From Candidatus Stoquefichus sp. SB1 (GTDB lineage: Bacteria > Bacillota_I > Bacilli_A > Erysipelotrichales > Coprobacillaceae), in assembly GCF_001244545.1 (NCBI RefSeq), contig NZ_LN852693.1, positions 382,656 through 446,655 on the forward strand: a stretch of 64,000 nucleotides of DNA. Reading direction: 5' to 3'. The notes beneath the pieces were generated by a model. The model was not told where the DNA came from. It did no database searches and worked only from the letters and a program-made list of their open reading frames with translations. The position numbers were made by a program, and so were the translations under genes. This document shows positions 34,919 through 43,684 of the stretch, piece by piece; within the stretch, counting starts at the first letter, position 1; every line of letters starts with the position of its first letter.

Positions 34919-35794
34919 CTACACTTTCTCTCTTATGTTTTTACCAAACAAACCAGCAGGTTTAACCAGTAAAATAAAAATTAAGATTCCAAAAACAACA
35001 GCATCAGAAAATGCAGAAGAAATATATGAAATTGTAAAAGCCTCTGCAACGCCAATAATCAGACCTCCGACCATGGCACCAGGAATACTTCCAATCCCTC
35101 CTAAAACAGCTGCTATAAAAGCCTTAATACCAAGCATTGCACCTAAATAAGGATTAATCAATGAATAACTCATTCCATAAATAATTCCAGCAACGGCACC
35201 TAATCCAGACCCAATCGCAAATGTCATTGAAATCGTTGTATTGACATTAATACCCATCAACTCTGCTGCACCTTTATCTTCACTAACTGCACGCATCGCT
35301 TTTCCTAATTTCGTTTTGTTAATAAATAAAAGTAACAATCCTGTACATATCCCTGTTAAGCATAATGACAGCAATGAAACATATGTAATTTGTGCACCAA
35401 AAACATTTAATGATCCACTTGGCATATAAGCTGGAAATGTTCTTGCTGCTGAACCAAATAAAATTAAAAATAAATTTTGTAATAAATAACTGACACCAAT
35501 AGCCGTAATTAAAACCGCTAAACTGCCACTGTTTCTTAATGGTTTATAAGCCACCTTTTCTGTAACTACTCCTAACAAAGCACAGCCAATAATTGATGCC
35601 AGAACACTGACAATCATTGGCATTCCTAACATTGATGTCATTAAATAAGCAATATATGCTCCTACCATGATAATTTCACCATGCGCAAAATTAATCATCT
35701 TAGCAATTCCATAAACCATTGTATATCCAATAGCTACCAAGGCATACATTCCACCTGTACTTAAGCCATTAATGATTTGCGTTAAAAAATCCAT
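34919..35794 (-). CDS. livH: Branched-chain amino-acid ABC transporter permease
   Basis: A 291-residue permease with about eight membrane segments. It shows the LivH pattern GLSTGGMYALVAIGYTMVYG in part, MINFAHGEIIMVGAY, the EAA-like loop MRAVSEDKGAAELMGINV, and AAVLGGIGSIPGAMVGG. GGAGG precedes the ATG. It is separated from livJ by a hairpin terminator, so it is probably expressed at lower level by readthrough. Confidence 0.92.
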   Translation of the reverse strand: MDFLTQIINGLSTGGMYALVAIGYTMVYGIAKMINFAHGEIIMVGAYIAYLMTSMLGMPMIVSVLASIIGCALLGVVTEKVAYKPLRNSGSLAVLITAIGVSYLLQNLFLILFGSAARTFPAYMPSGSLNVFGAQITYVSLLSLCLTGICTGLLLLFINKTKLGKAMRAVSEDKGAAELMGINVNTTISMTFAIGSGLGAVAGIIYGMSYSLINPYLGAMLGIKAFIAAVLGGIGSIPGAMVGGLIIGVAEAFTISYISSAFSDAVVFGILIFILLVKPAGLFGKNIREKV

Positions 35795-35807
35795 TATATA
35801 ACCTCCC

Positions 35808-35846
35808 TATTCAAAAAAATAAAGGAGAAGAATCTCCTTTATTTTT
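35808..35846 (-). terminator. Attenuator-type terminator between livJ and livH
   Basis: 14-bp stem (35815-35828 with 35833-35846) followed on the minus strand by a T-rich tail. Placed inside the operon it likely sets a high ratio of binding protein to permease. Confidence 0.8.
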
Positions 35847-35851
35847 CTTCA

Positions 35852-37003
35852 TTAATCTAAATAAGTATATGCTCCATCTTTGATTGTTTTAACAACCAAC
35901 TCTTTTGTTGGATTATGTTGACTATCAAATTTGAAAGTTCCTGTAATACCTGTATAATCAGTTTTTTCTAATGCAGCACAAACTTTTTCTGGATCAGTTG
36001 TTCCAGCCGCTTCAACAGCTTTAATCAATACCCAAGTCGCATCATAAGCCATTGTTCCAAACATATTTGTTTCTGCATTATATTTTGCTTTATAAGCTTC
36101 AACATATTTTTGAACTGCTTCAACACGATCATCAAATGTATTTGTATAATATGCTCCGTTGAAAATAGATTTATCAACATCTTTTACTGATAAAACGCCA
36201 TCCCAACCATCTGTTCCTAAGAATGTACCTTTGAACCCAGCATCTTTAAATTGTTTCACCATTGTTGCAATTGTTTCATAATAATCTGGAATGAAAACTG
36301 CATCAGCACCAGAACTCATAACTTGTTGAATATAAGTTTTAAAATCTTTTTGTGTTTGTGGATATTTCTTTTCTAATACAATTTGTGTTCCATCTTCTTT
36401 TGCCTGTTTCACAAATGAATCTGTACATCCACCACTATAATCACTATCACTATTTGTTAAAATAGCAACTTTACTTGCTTTAATTGTTCCTTTTCCAATA
36501 GCAGAAGCAATTGTTTTTCCACCCATTGAATCATTTGAACAAGTTCTAAAATAATTAGCTTTTGTACTACCATCATTATTTAAAGTCACACTATCTCCTG
36601 AAGTACTTGAAGATACGATTGGTGTTCCATCATTCTTAGAAGCTTCACCTAAAGCCAAACCTTCAGCAGTAATAACTGGTCCAACAATTCCAACAATACC
36701 TTCTCCAACTAATTTCTTATAAGCACTTGTTGCTTGTTGTGCATCACCAGCAGAATCTTCTTTCAACAATTCAACTTTATACTTAGCATCCTTTGACGCA
36801 TTATAATCAGCAATCGCTAATTCAATAGAACGCGCAACTGGAATACCATAAGTTGATGTTTCACCAGAAGTAGGGCCAACAAATCCAATCTTGATTGTAT
36901 CTCCATCTTTTAATTCAACACCTTTAGATCCACCATTTCCACTACCACATCCAACAAGCATGCTTGCCGCTGCAACTGCAGATAAAACTTTCTTAAAATT
37001 CAT
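35852..37003 (-). CDS. livJ: Branched-chain amino-acid ABC transporter substrate-binding lipoprotein
   Basis: A 383-residue type I periplasmic-binding-fold protein. The signal peptide ends in the lipobox MLVGC, with the lipid-modified Cys at residue 19, followed by a Gly/Ser linker. The body shows IKIGFVGPTSGETSTYGIPV, IVGPVITAEGLALG, SSSTSGDS and FRTCSNDSMGG, as in Leu/Ile/Val binding proteins. The start at 37003 follows AGGGGAGAG; the upstream in-frame ATG has no site. It heads the liv operon behind a strong promoter. Confidence 0.93.
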   Translation of the reverse strand: MNFKKVLSAVAAASMLVGCGSGNGGSKGVELKDGDTIKIGFVGPTSGETSTYGIPVARSIELAIADYNASKDAKYKVELLKEDSAGDAQQATSAYKKLVGEGIVGIVGPVITAEGLALGEASKNDGTPIVSSSTSGDSVTLNNDGSTKANYFRTCSNDSMGGKTIASAIGKGTIKASKVAILTNSDSDYSGGCTDSFVKQAKEDGTQIVLEKKYPQTQKDFKTYIQQVMSSGADAVFIPDYYETIATMVKQFKDAGFKGTFLGTDGWDGVLSVKDVDKSIFNGAYYTNTFDDRVEAVQKYVEAYKAKYNAETNMFGTMAYDATWVLIKAVEAAGTTDPEKVCAALEKTDYTGITGTFKFDSQHNPTKELVVKTIKDGAYTYLD

Positions 37004-37045
37004 TTTTTCTCTCCCCTTTTTAACACTTTTTATAGTATACATTTC

Positions 37046-37073
37046 ATTATACTGAACATTTCAGACAAGTCAA
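37046..37073 (-). promoter_or_regulatory. Sigma-A promoter of the liv operon
   Basis: Minus strand TTGACT (37073-37068), 16-base spacer, TATAAT (37051-37046). The 140 bases further upstream are AT-rich with no feature I can name. Confidence 0.75.
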
Positions 37074-37216
37074 CAAAAATTTCACATACTTTTTCCATTA
37101 TTCTAAAAATCATAATTTTTTTTCGATTTAGAACAAAATAGTCCCTCTTTTCAATTGTATAAAATACAATTATTTCAGTATCTATCGTTTTATTTTAAAT
37201 TTTATCAATTGTTTAA

Positions 37217-37250
37217 ACAAAAAAACAAAGAACAATCAGTAAAACTGATT
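37217..37250 (-). terminator. Terminator of the ABC exporter operon
   Basis: Minus strand AATCAGT-TTT-ACTGATT (37234-37250), then GTTCTTTGTTTTTTT. Confidence 0.85.
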
Positions 37251-40200
37251 ATTCTATACTTTTTAATGATTCAACCATATTGACTTTATTTAAGACACGT
37301 CGCATTGTTAAATTAATTAAGAAAGTAAATCCTAATGTCATAGCAATAGCAATCAAATAACTTGATAAAGTCAGTTCTCTTACAAACATTGTTAAATCTA
37401 GCTCAACTGTTCTAATAATAAACTGATGCAAAACAAAACCAAAGATTGTGCCAACTAAAGAACCAATAACAGACAGTAAGATATTTTCTCTAAATATATA
37501 ATCATAAACTTCCTTACGCCTAAAGCCTAACACTTTAATTGTTGCAATTTCACTCTTACGCTCTTGAATATTAATATTTGTCAAATTATAAAGAACGATA
37601 AAATTCAAAGCACCAGCACACAAAATCAAGATTATAATAACAATATCCAAACTTTGAACTTGATTAGAAAATTCACTACTACTACCATCTAGATAAGCCA
37701 AATGACCATAATGATGTTCATTCATATAGTTTTCTAAACTTGTTTTATAAGACTGATCAAGCTTTTTCATATTTAAAAATGCATGATTGACTTTTAAATC
37801 CTGAGATGTCGTATTTTCATATAATGTTTGAGACATATAAACAAAATTCATAAAATAATTTTCCATAATACTTGCAACTTTCACATTATACTTTGTTCCT
37901 GCAATCTCAATATCAATTGTATCATTGACACCTACTCCTAGCAATTCTGCAGTTTTGATTGATAAAACAACACCATCATCATTTAAAGCTATTTTTTTAT
38001 TGTTCTGCATATCATGAAAACTAATAAAATTCTGAATATTTTCCATTGACTGATAAACAACTAGTGTTGCATAAAGATCTTCTTTGTTTTTTAAAACATT
38101 AACACTCTGATTTAAAACATATTCAACATTTGTGACTTCATCACGCTTGAGTAAGTTTTCCTGATATTTCTTAGCATCAGTGACACTGACTTCATCTTCT
38201 AAGCGCACTTGAGCATCATAAGTCAAAACTTTCTGATATTGTCGATCAATAACTTCAGATACTGAATATTTAATACCAAATCCTGTAATGATTAATGCGG
38301 TACACCCAGCAATTCCTATAATTGACATAAAGAAACGTTTCTTATATCTAAATATATTACGCATGGTGACTTTTTGATTAAATGAGAGGCGTTTCCAAAT
38401 CAAGTCAATTTTCTCTAAAACAATTCTTTTCCCTAATTTTGGTGCCTTAGGACGCATAAGAACAGCCGGCATCAAATTCAATTCACTTATACAAACAGAG
38501 AGTGTCGCTATCATTGTTACAAAAACAGAAATAAAAATCGTTTGTAAAGTAATGATATAATCAGAAGAGATTAAAGTTGGCATTCGTACCTGAAACAGCA
38601 TTAAACTATATAAATAATAAATGATTCTTGGGAAGAACTGTGTCCCTGCTACAATTCCTAAAGCACAGGCAATAAATGTTGCCAAAATTACATAAACAAT
38701 ATATTGTTTAATAACATCCCACTTAGAATAGCCTAAGGCACGTAGCGTTCCACTTTGACCTCTTTGTTCTTCAACCATTCTGGTCATTGTTGTTAATGAG
38801 ACTAATGCTGAGACAAGGAAGAACATGAGTGGAAAGACATTGGCAATGGAAGAAATAGAATCCACATTTGAATCATAATTGACAATTCCAGCATTTTCAT
38901 GTCTCGTTAATGTATATAATTTCCCTTTTGGAATTTGATCCACTTGTTCCTTAGCATCTGTAATTTGCAAATGGGCATCATCTAATTTTGATTTTGCTTC
39001 GCTTAATTGATGATTGGTTTTTAATTCTTCTAAAGTCAATTTGTTTTCTTGTTGCTGAATTTCTAATTTTGCCTTTTGAATTTGTAAACCAGCTTCATTT
39101 AATTGTGAAAAGCCTTCTATTGCAGTTGATGAAGACGCTAAAGTTTTTTGAATAGATTGTAAATCTTTTAAGACTTCATCAATTTCAGGTACTGTTGCAA
39201 TTGATGGATTTTCTTTAAAATGCTCTAATTGCTTTTCTAATTCATCCAAATCTTTTTTGAGTTCTTTAGACGTTTCTTCAATTGTTCCTATCATCTTTTG
39301 AGTTTCTTCACTTGCTTGAGACTGTGCTTTTAAATATTCAGTTTCCTTATTAGCCAAAGTCATTTTGGCATTGGTTAATTGAATCTTAGCTTCTAATATT
39401 TTTGTATCAAATGTATTTTTAGAATCTGAATATGTCTGATATCCTTTATCATATTCTTTTTGTGCATCATCTAATTTTTTTTGTGCATCAGATGTCAATT
39501 GTTCATACAAATCACTCATTTTTAAAGATAGGTAACTTTTTATTTTTGTATTGACATCTTCTATATAGTCATCATATTCTTCACTAAATAAATTATATTG
39601 GTCTGCCCCTTTCACCGTAACAGAAATCTGATTATAAAGTGTTTTTTCATCACGCAAATCATACAAATCTTTAGGCATTGCTAAAAAAGCATTATTTTGA
39701 TTTAAGATTTCAATATAACCAGAATTTGTTCCATCACCTAATGTATTGGTTCCACGATCTGTTTTGGCAATATATCTAACATCATTTACAATTCCTACGA
39801 CTGTGAACGTTTTTTCTCCTTGATGATTAGAAATTTCAATTTTATCTCCAATTTGAGTTCCACTTTTAGCAATTTCAACATCTATTAAACATTCGTTATC
39901 TTGAGTCGGAAATTTTCCTTCTTTTAAATCTGGAAGATTAATCATATCCTGATGAAAGGTTTGCGTAGTGTAGACTTTAACACCAGATAATTTATCATTC
40001 ATCATTGTTAGTGCATCAAACTGGTAACCATAATCAATTCGTGCAATACCCTGAATATTTTCTATTTGCTGAATATCTTCATCATTAAAACCTAAAGTTG
40101 CCATATATGTTAAATCAGCAAAATGATATTTATCCAAATAAGCATCCATTGTTTTCATCATTGTCCCTGGTGTATTTCTTAACCCAGCAAAAAAGGCAGC

Positions 40201-40302
40201 ACCTAGAAATACAATTGAAAAAATCGAAAGAAATCTTGCTTTAGACTTAAAAATAGATTTCCATAAATTTTTCCAATAGACTGATTTTTTTTGTTTTACC
40301 AT
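37249..40302 (-). CDS. Large FtsX/MacB-type ABC transporter permease
   Basis: A 1017-residue permease with two FtsX domains. An N-terminal membrane helix (about 20-40) is followed by an extracytoplasmic domain, a Lys/Gln/Glu-rich coiled coil (around 240-450), three membrane helices (about 485-610), a short linker, another helix near 660, a second extracytoplasmic domain and three C-terminal helices (about 880-1005). Such exporters act on lipids, peptides or antimicrobial peptides rather than on imported solutes. GALNFIVLYNLTNINIQERKSEIATIKVLG in part is a typical FtsX signature. It overlaps its ATPase gene by seven bases. No sensor kinase pair is adjacent, so the substrate is open. Confidence 0.88.
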   Translation of the reverse strand: MVKQKKSVYWKNLWKSIFKSKARFLSIFSIVFLGAAFFAGLRNTPGTMMKTMDAYLDKYHFADLTYMATLGFNDEDIQQIENIQGIARIDYGYQFDALTMMNDKLSGVKVYTTQTFHQDMINLPDLKEGKFPTQDNECLIDVEIAKSGTQIGDKIEISNHQGEKTFTVVGIVNDVRYIAKTDRGTNTLGDGTNSGYIEILNQNNAFLAMPKDLYDLRDEKTLYNQISVTVKGADQYNLFSEEYDDYIEDVNTKIKSYLSLKMSDLYEQLTSDAQKKLDDAQKEYDKGYQTYSDSKNTFDTKILEAKIQLTNAKMTLANKETEYLKAQSQASEETQKMIGTIEETSKELKKDLDELEKQLEHFKENPSIATVPEIDEVLKDLQSIQKTLASSSTAIEGFSQLNEAGLQIQKAKLEIQQQENKLTLEELKTNHQLSEAKSKLDDAHLQITDAKEQVDQIPKGKLYTLTRHENAGIVNYDSNVDSISSIANVFPLMFFLVSALVSLTTMTRMVEEQRGQSGTLRALGYSKWDVIKQYIVYVILATFIACALGIVAGTQFFPRIIYYLYSLMLFQVRMPTLISSDYIITLQTIFISVFVTMIATLSVCISELNLMPAVLMRPKAPKLGKRIVLEKIDLIWKRLSFNQKVTMRNIFRYKKRFFMSIIGIAGCTALIITGFGIKYSVSEVIDRQYQKVLTYDAQVRLEDEVSVTDAKKYQENLLKRDEVTNVEYVLNQSVNVLKNKEDLYATLVVYQSMENIQNFISFHDMQNNKKIALNDDGVVLSIKTAELLGVGVNDTIDIEIAGTKYNVKVASIMENYFMNFVYMSQTLYENTTSQDLKVNHAFLNMKKLDQSYKTSLENYMNEHHYGHLAYLDGSSSEFSNQVQSLDIVIIILILCAGALNFIVLYNLTNINIQERKSEIATIKVLGFRRKEVYDYIFRENILLSVIGSLVGTIFGFVLHQFIIRTVELDLTMFVRELTLSSYLIAIAMTLGFTFLINLTMRRVLNKVNMVESLKSIE

Positions 40303-41000
40303 TCTATTTCCTCAATTAGTTTTGGATTCTCATTTAATTCAATTCCATAAACTTTCCCGTTACGTAAATGGATGACACGATCAGCCATTGGTGCTAAGGC
40401 TGAATTATGCGTAATAACAATGACAGTCATCTGATATGTTTCACACATTTCACGCAGCAATCCTAAAATCGCCTTTCCTGTTTGATAATCCAAAGCCCCT
40501 GTTGGTTCATCACATAAAAGTAATTTAGGATTTTTAGCAATTGCTCTAGCAATAGCTACACGCTGTTGCTCTCCACCAGATAATTGGGCCGGGAAATTAT
40601 CCAAACGACTATCCAGTCCAACACGTTCCAAAACATTTCTGGCATCTAATGGATTTTTACAAATTTGTGTTGCTAATTCAACATTTTCTAAAGCTGTTAG
40701 ATTTTGAACCAGATTATAAAACTGGAAGACAAATCCTATATCATTACGACGATATTCTGTTAATTTTTTTTCATCATAAAGTGCAATGTTTTCATCATCC
40801 ACTAAAATAGAACCGCTCGTTGGCGAATCCATTCCTCCCAACAGATTTAAGATGGTTGTTTTCCCTGCGCCGGAAGCTCCTACAATAACAACAAATTCCC
40901 CTTTATTCACTTCAAAGTTGACGCCATCACTGGCATGAATTGTAATATCCCCCATTGTATAGCTTTTCATAATATTTTTAAATTGTATTAAAGCACACAT
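40296..41000 (-). CDS. ABC transporter ATPase (MacB/LolD type)
   Basis: A subunit of about 234 residues powering the adjacent FtsX-type permease. Walker A is GASGAGKTT, the Q-loop [21 protein letters not shown] is typical of the MacB/LolD class, the signature is [15 protein letters not shown], and Walker B is [11 protein letters not shown]. The start is uncertain: the first in-frame ATG (41012) abuts AAAGG, so I use the ATG at 41000, about 11 bases beyond. It leads the two-gene operon. Confidence 0.9.
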   Translation of the reverse strand: MCALIQFKNIMKSYTMGDITIHASDGVNFEVNKGEFVVIVGASGAGKTTILNLLGGMDSPTSGSILVDDENIALYDEKKLTEYRRNDIGFVFQFYNLVQNLTALENVELATQICKNPLDARNVLERVGLDSRLDNFPAQLSGGEQQRVAIARAIAKNPKLLLCDEPTGALDYQTGKAILGLLREMCETYQMTVIVITHNSALAPMADRVIHLRNGKVYGIELNENPKLIEEIEW

Positions 41001-41082
41001 TTCTCTTACCATCCTTTGTTTAATTTGTTATTATAATAATAGTAACACATTTTTATAAAAAAAGACATAATGGAGGTTAATT

Positions 41083-41595
41083 ATGGGACAAATATTAATT
41101 ATTTCAGATAGTCATTATATGCCCAAAAATAAATTATTAAAATTTATTAATCAATTCGATTCTTTAAAAGCTGTTATTCATTGTGGAGATATTTATATAG
41201 GTTATCAACCTGGTGATCTATCTATCAATTGTCCTTTATATATGTGTAAAGGAAATAATGATTTTGCTGATATACCCCGTATTCTTCATTTTGAAATTGA
41301 TGGCAAGCGTTTTGTCATTACCCATGGCAACATGTATCAATATGCATACAATCCCCTTGCTTTAAAAGAATTATTAGAAGATTATCCCGCTGATATTATT
41401 TGTTTTGGTCATACACATATTCCATTTTTATATAAAGAAAACGACTTAATGATTATAAATCCAGGGAGTTTATCTTTAGGACGCAGTTATCCACGGCATA
41501 ATACTTATGCATTATATGATACTCTAACAGACGAAGTTCATTTCTTTGACATTCAAGACAATCAGGAAGTTTTTATTCAAATAAAGAGAGATTGA
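41083..41595 (+). CDS. YfcE/MJ0936-type metallophosphoesterase
   Basis: A 170-residue calcineurin-like phosphoesterase. The metal-binding motifs are complete and in order: SDSH (D and H near residue 8), IHCGDIY, CKGNND, ITHGN and CFGHTHIP, with NPGSLSLGR at the end. Family members hydrolyse phosphodiesters in vitro, and the physiological substrate is mostly unknown. GGAGG precedes the ATG. Single gene, divergent from the ABC exporter, ending in a shared two-way terminator. Confidence 0.88.
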   Translation: MGQILIISDSHYMPKNKLLKFINQFDSLKAVIHCGDIYIGYQPGDLSINCPLYMCKGNNDFADIPRILHFEIDGKRFVITHGNMYQYAYNPLALKELLEDYPADIICFGHTHIPFLYKENDLMIINPGSLSLGRSYPRHNTYALYDTLTDEVHFFDIQDNQEVFIQIKRD

Positions 41596-41613
41596 CAATT
41601 CAATCTCTCTTTA
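41583..41613. terminator. Bidirectional terminator, phosphoesterase / ktrA
   Basis: 13-bp stem AAAGAGAGATTGA (41583-41595) with TCAATCTCTCTTT (41600-41612). It includes the stop codons of both convergent genes, though the T-runs are short. Confidence 0.8.
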
Positions 41614-42279
41614 TGATTCTACTAAATAATCAAATTTTTCTATACGATCAGTTTCTGCAATCATCAAAAAATGATCATCCATACGAATAACATATTGTGG
41701 ATCAATGGATAAATCCAATTTATGAGTATCTTCATCTCTAATTCCTAAGACATTGATTCCATAATTTTTTCGTAAATTTAAAGCGGTTAAAGAATGACCT
41801 ACCCATGCCTGAGGAACTTTCATTTCAACAACACTATAATTATCATCTAATTCTATTAAATCAGTAATATTCTTTCTTAATAATGAACGAGCCACTCTTT
41901 CGCCCATTTCCTTTTCAGGACGGCAAACACGATCAGCACCAATTTTTTCTAAAACCACTTTAAAGCGTTTATTTTTAGCTTTTGCAATAATATAAGGAAC
42001 ACCTATTTCCTTAAGATTTAAAACACCCAATAAGCTTTCCTCTAAATGATTTCCAATCGCAACAATTCCAACATCAAATTCTTCTACACCCAAATCAATT
42101 AAAAATTGTTGATCAGTAATATCACCGATAACTGCTTTGGTTGCAAATTCCGAAACTCTTTGGACACATTCTGGGTCTTTATCAACTGCCAAAACTTCAC
42201 ATCCAAATTGTGATAATGTTTTTGTAATTGTAGAGCCAAAAACACCTAGACCCAATACAACATATTGCCTGCTTTTCAT
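41611..42279 (-). CDS. ktrA: Potassium channel gating subunit KtrA/TrkA
   Basis: A 222-residue cytoplasmic RCK protein. The N-terminal Rossmann domain has VVLGLGVFGSTI and the acidic end of the second strand (VDKD), which binds ADP/ATP or NAD. The C-terminal RCK_C domain follows from about 140; in relatives this binds c-di-AMP. It forms a ring under KtrB and controls K+ flux. It starts five bases after the ktrB stop, and the short tail ends at the convergent terminator. Confidence 0.92.
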   Translation of the reverse strand: MKSRQYVVLGLGVFGSTITKTLSQFGCEVLAVDKDPECVQRVSEFATKAVIGDITDQQFLIDLGVEEFDVGIVAIGNHLEESLLGVLNLKEIGVPYIIAKAKNKRFKVVLEKIGADRVCRPEKEMGERVARSLLRKNITDLIELDDNYSVVEMKVPQAWVGHSLTALNLRKNYGINVLGIRDEDTHKLDLSIDPQYVIRMDDHFLMIAETDRIEKFDYLVES

Positions 42280-42283
42280 ACAA

Positions 42284-43684
42284 CTAACCTATTAAGACAT
42301 TGGCTTCAGGATAAACAATGTCTTTTCCTTTCATTTGATTATATCTTTTAGCAAATATTAATACCATTGTGATTGGTCCAATACGACCAATATACATTAA
42401 AATAATAATGACAATTTTTCCTACACTTGTCAAGAGTGGTGTCACTCCAGCCGTTAAACCAACTGTTGCAAATGCTGAGAAAACTTCAAAAACCAAATCA
42501 ATAAATGAGCATTCTTCACTAATAGCTAAAACAACCAAACCAATGATACAAATAAAGAAACTTACCATAGCGATAGTTAATGAACGCTTAACAACTTGAT
42601 CAGAAATAGAACGCTTCATTAATTTAATGCGATCACTCCCTTTCACAAGCGAATGAATATATAACAACATAATAGCAAAAGTAACTGTTTTAATACCACC
42701 AGCAGTTCCCGCAGGAGAACCACCAATAAACATAAACATTGCCATAATCAGTTTTGTTGAAACATGCAACGCACCAATATCCACAGTAGCAAAGCCAGCT
42801 GTTCTTAAAGTTGTTGATTGAAAGAAACTGGCTAGTATTTTTTCTGGCCAAGGCATTGTTCCTAATGTCTTCATATTATCAAATTCAAGACCTAAAATAA
42901 TAAGTGTTCCTGAAATCAATAAAAAGATGGTAATTAAAAAAACAATTTTTGTATGTAAAGATAAAGATGTAATAAATTTTCTTAATTTAAAAACTTTAAA
43001 ATTATCTTTATAATGCTGCCAAGCCATTCTCAAATCAACCCAGACAACAAATCCTAATCCACCAGCGATAATTAATCCTGAAACAACTAAATTCACAATG
43101 ACATTATTATAATATCCCATTAATGAACTTGCTCCTAAGATATCAAAGCCAGCATTACAGAAAGCTGAAATAGAATGAAAAATTGAAAAATAAAGTCCTT
43201 TTACAATCCCAAATTCAGGGATAAAAACAAAACTTAAAAATAGTGCACCTGTCAATTCAAAGACAACTGTATATTTGATAACTCTTTTGATATAAATACT
43301 CATCGCACGCATTGAATTTTGATTCAAGGCCTCTTGCATAATAATTTTATTTGTATAAGACAATTTCTTTTTAAAAGCAACAAGCATCATATTTAAAAGG
43401 GTTAAAAAACCTAACCCACCTATTTGAATTAATGCTAAAATCACCAATTGACCAAATAAAGTATATTGTTCAGCAACAACAATAGGCACAAGTCCAGTCA
43501 CACATGTTGCTGATGTCGCAATAAACAAATGATCCAGATAAGGAATCACTGTTCCTTGATTAGAAATAGATAACGATAATAATAAAGATCCTATAATAAT
43601 AACCATAAAGAAACTAAAGGCAATACGACGTGTTGGCGAAAATACCTTTTTCTTTTTATCTTTATGAATATCAATTGCTTCCAT
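42284..43684 (-). CDS. ktrB: Potassium uptake permease KtrB/TrkH
   Basis: A 466-residue SKT-family K+/Na+ transporter with four M1-P-M2 units. The four filter segments are visible as TCVTGL (60-65), FCNAGFD, LRTAGFA and FATVGLT, each with the central Gly. The N-terminal tail is basic. GGGAGG precedes the ATG. Its first codons overlap the end of the upstream flavoprotein gene by 14 bases, so it is translated as part of a four-gene operon ending with ktrA. Confidence 0.93.
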   Translation of the reverse strand: MEAIDIHKDKKKKVFSPTRRIAFSFFMVIIIGSLLLSLSISNQGTVIPYLDHLFIATSATCVTGLVPIVVAEQYTLFGQLVILALIQIGGLGFLTLLNMMLVAFKKKLSYTNKIIMQEALNQNSMRAMSIYIKRVIKYTVVFELTGALFLSFVFIPEFGIVKGLYFSIFHSISAFCNAGFDILGASSLMGYYNNVIVNLVVSGLIIAGGLGFVVWVDLRMAWQHYKDNFKVFKLRKFITSLSLHTKIVFLITIFLLISGTLIILGLEFDNMKTLGTMPWPEKILASFFQSTTLRTAGFATVDIGALHVSTKLIMAMFMFIGGSPAGTAGGIKTVTFAIMLLYIHSLVKGSDRIKLMKRSISDQVVKRSLTIAMVSFFICIIGLVVLAISEECSFIDLVFEVFSAFATVGLTAGVTPLLTSVGKIVIIILMYIGRIGPITMVLIFAKRYNQMKGKDIVYPEANVLIG

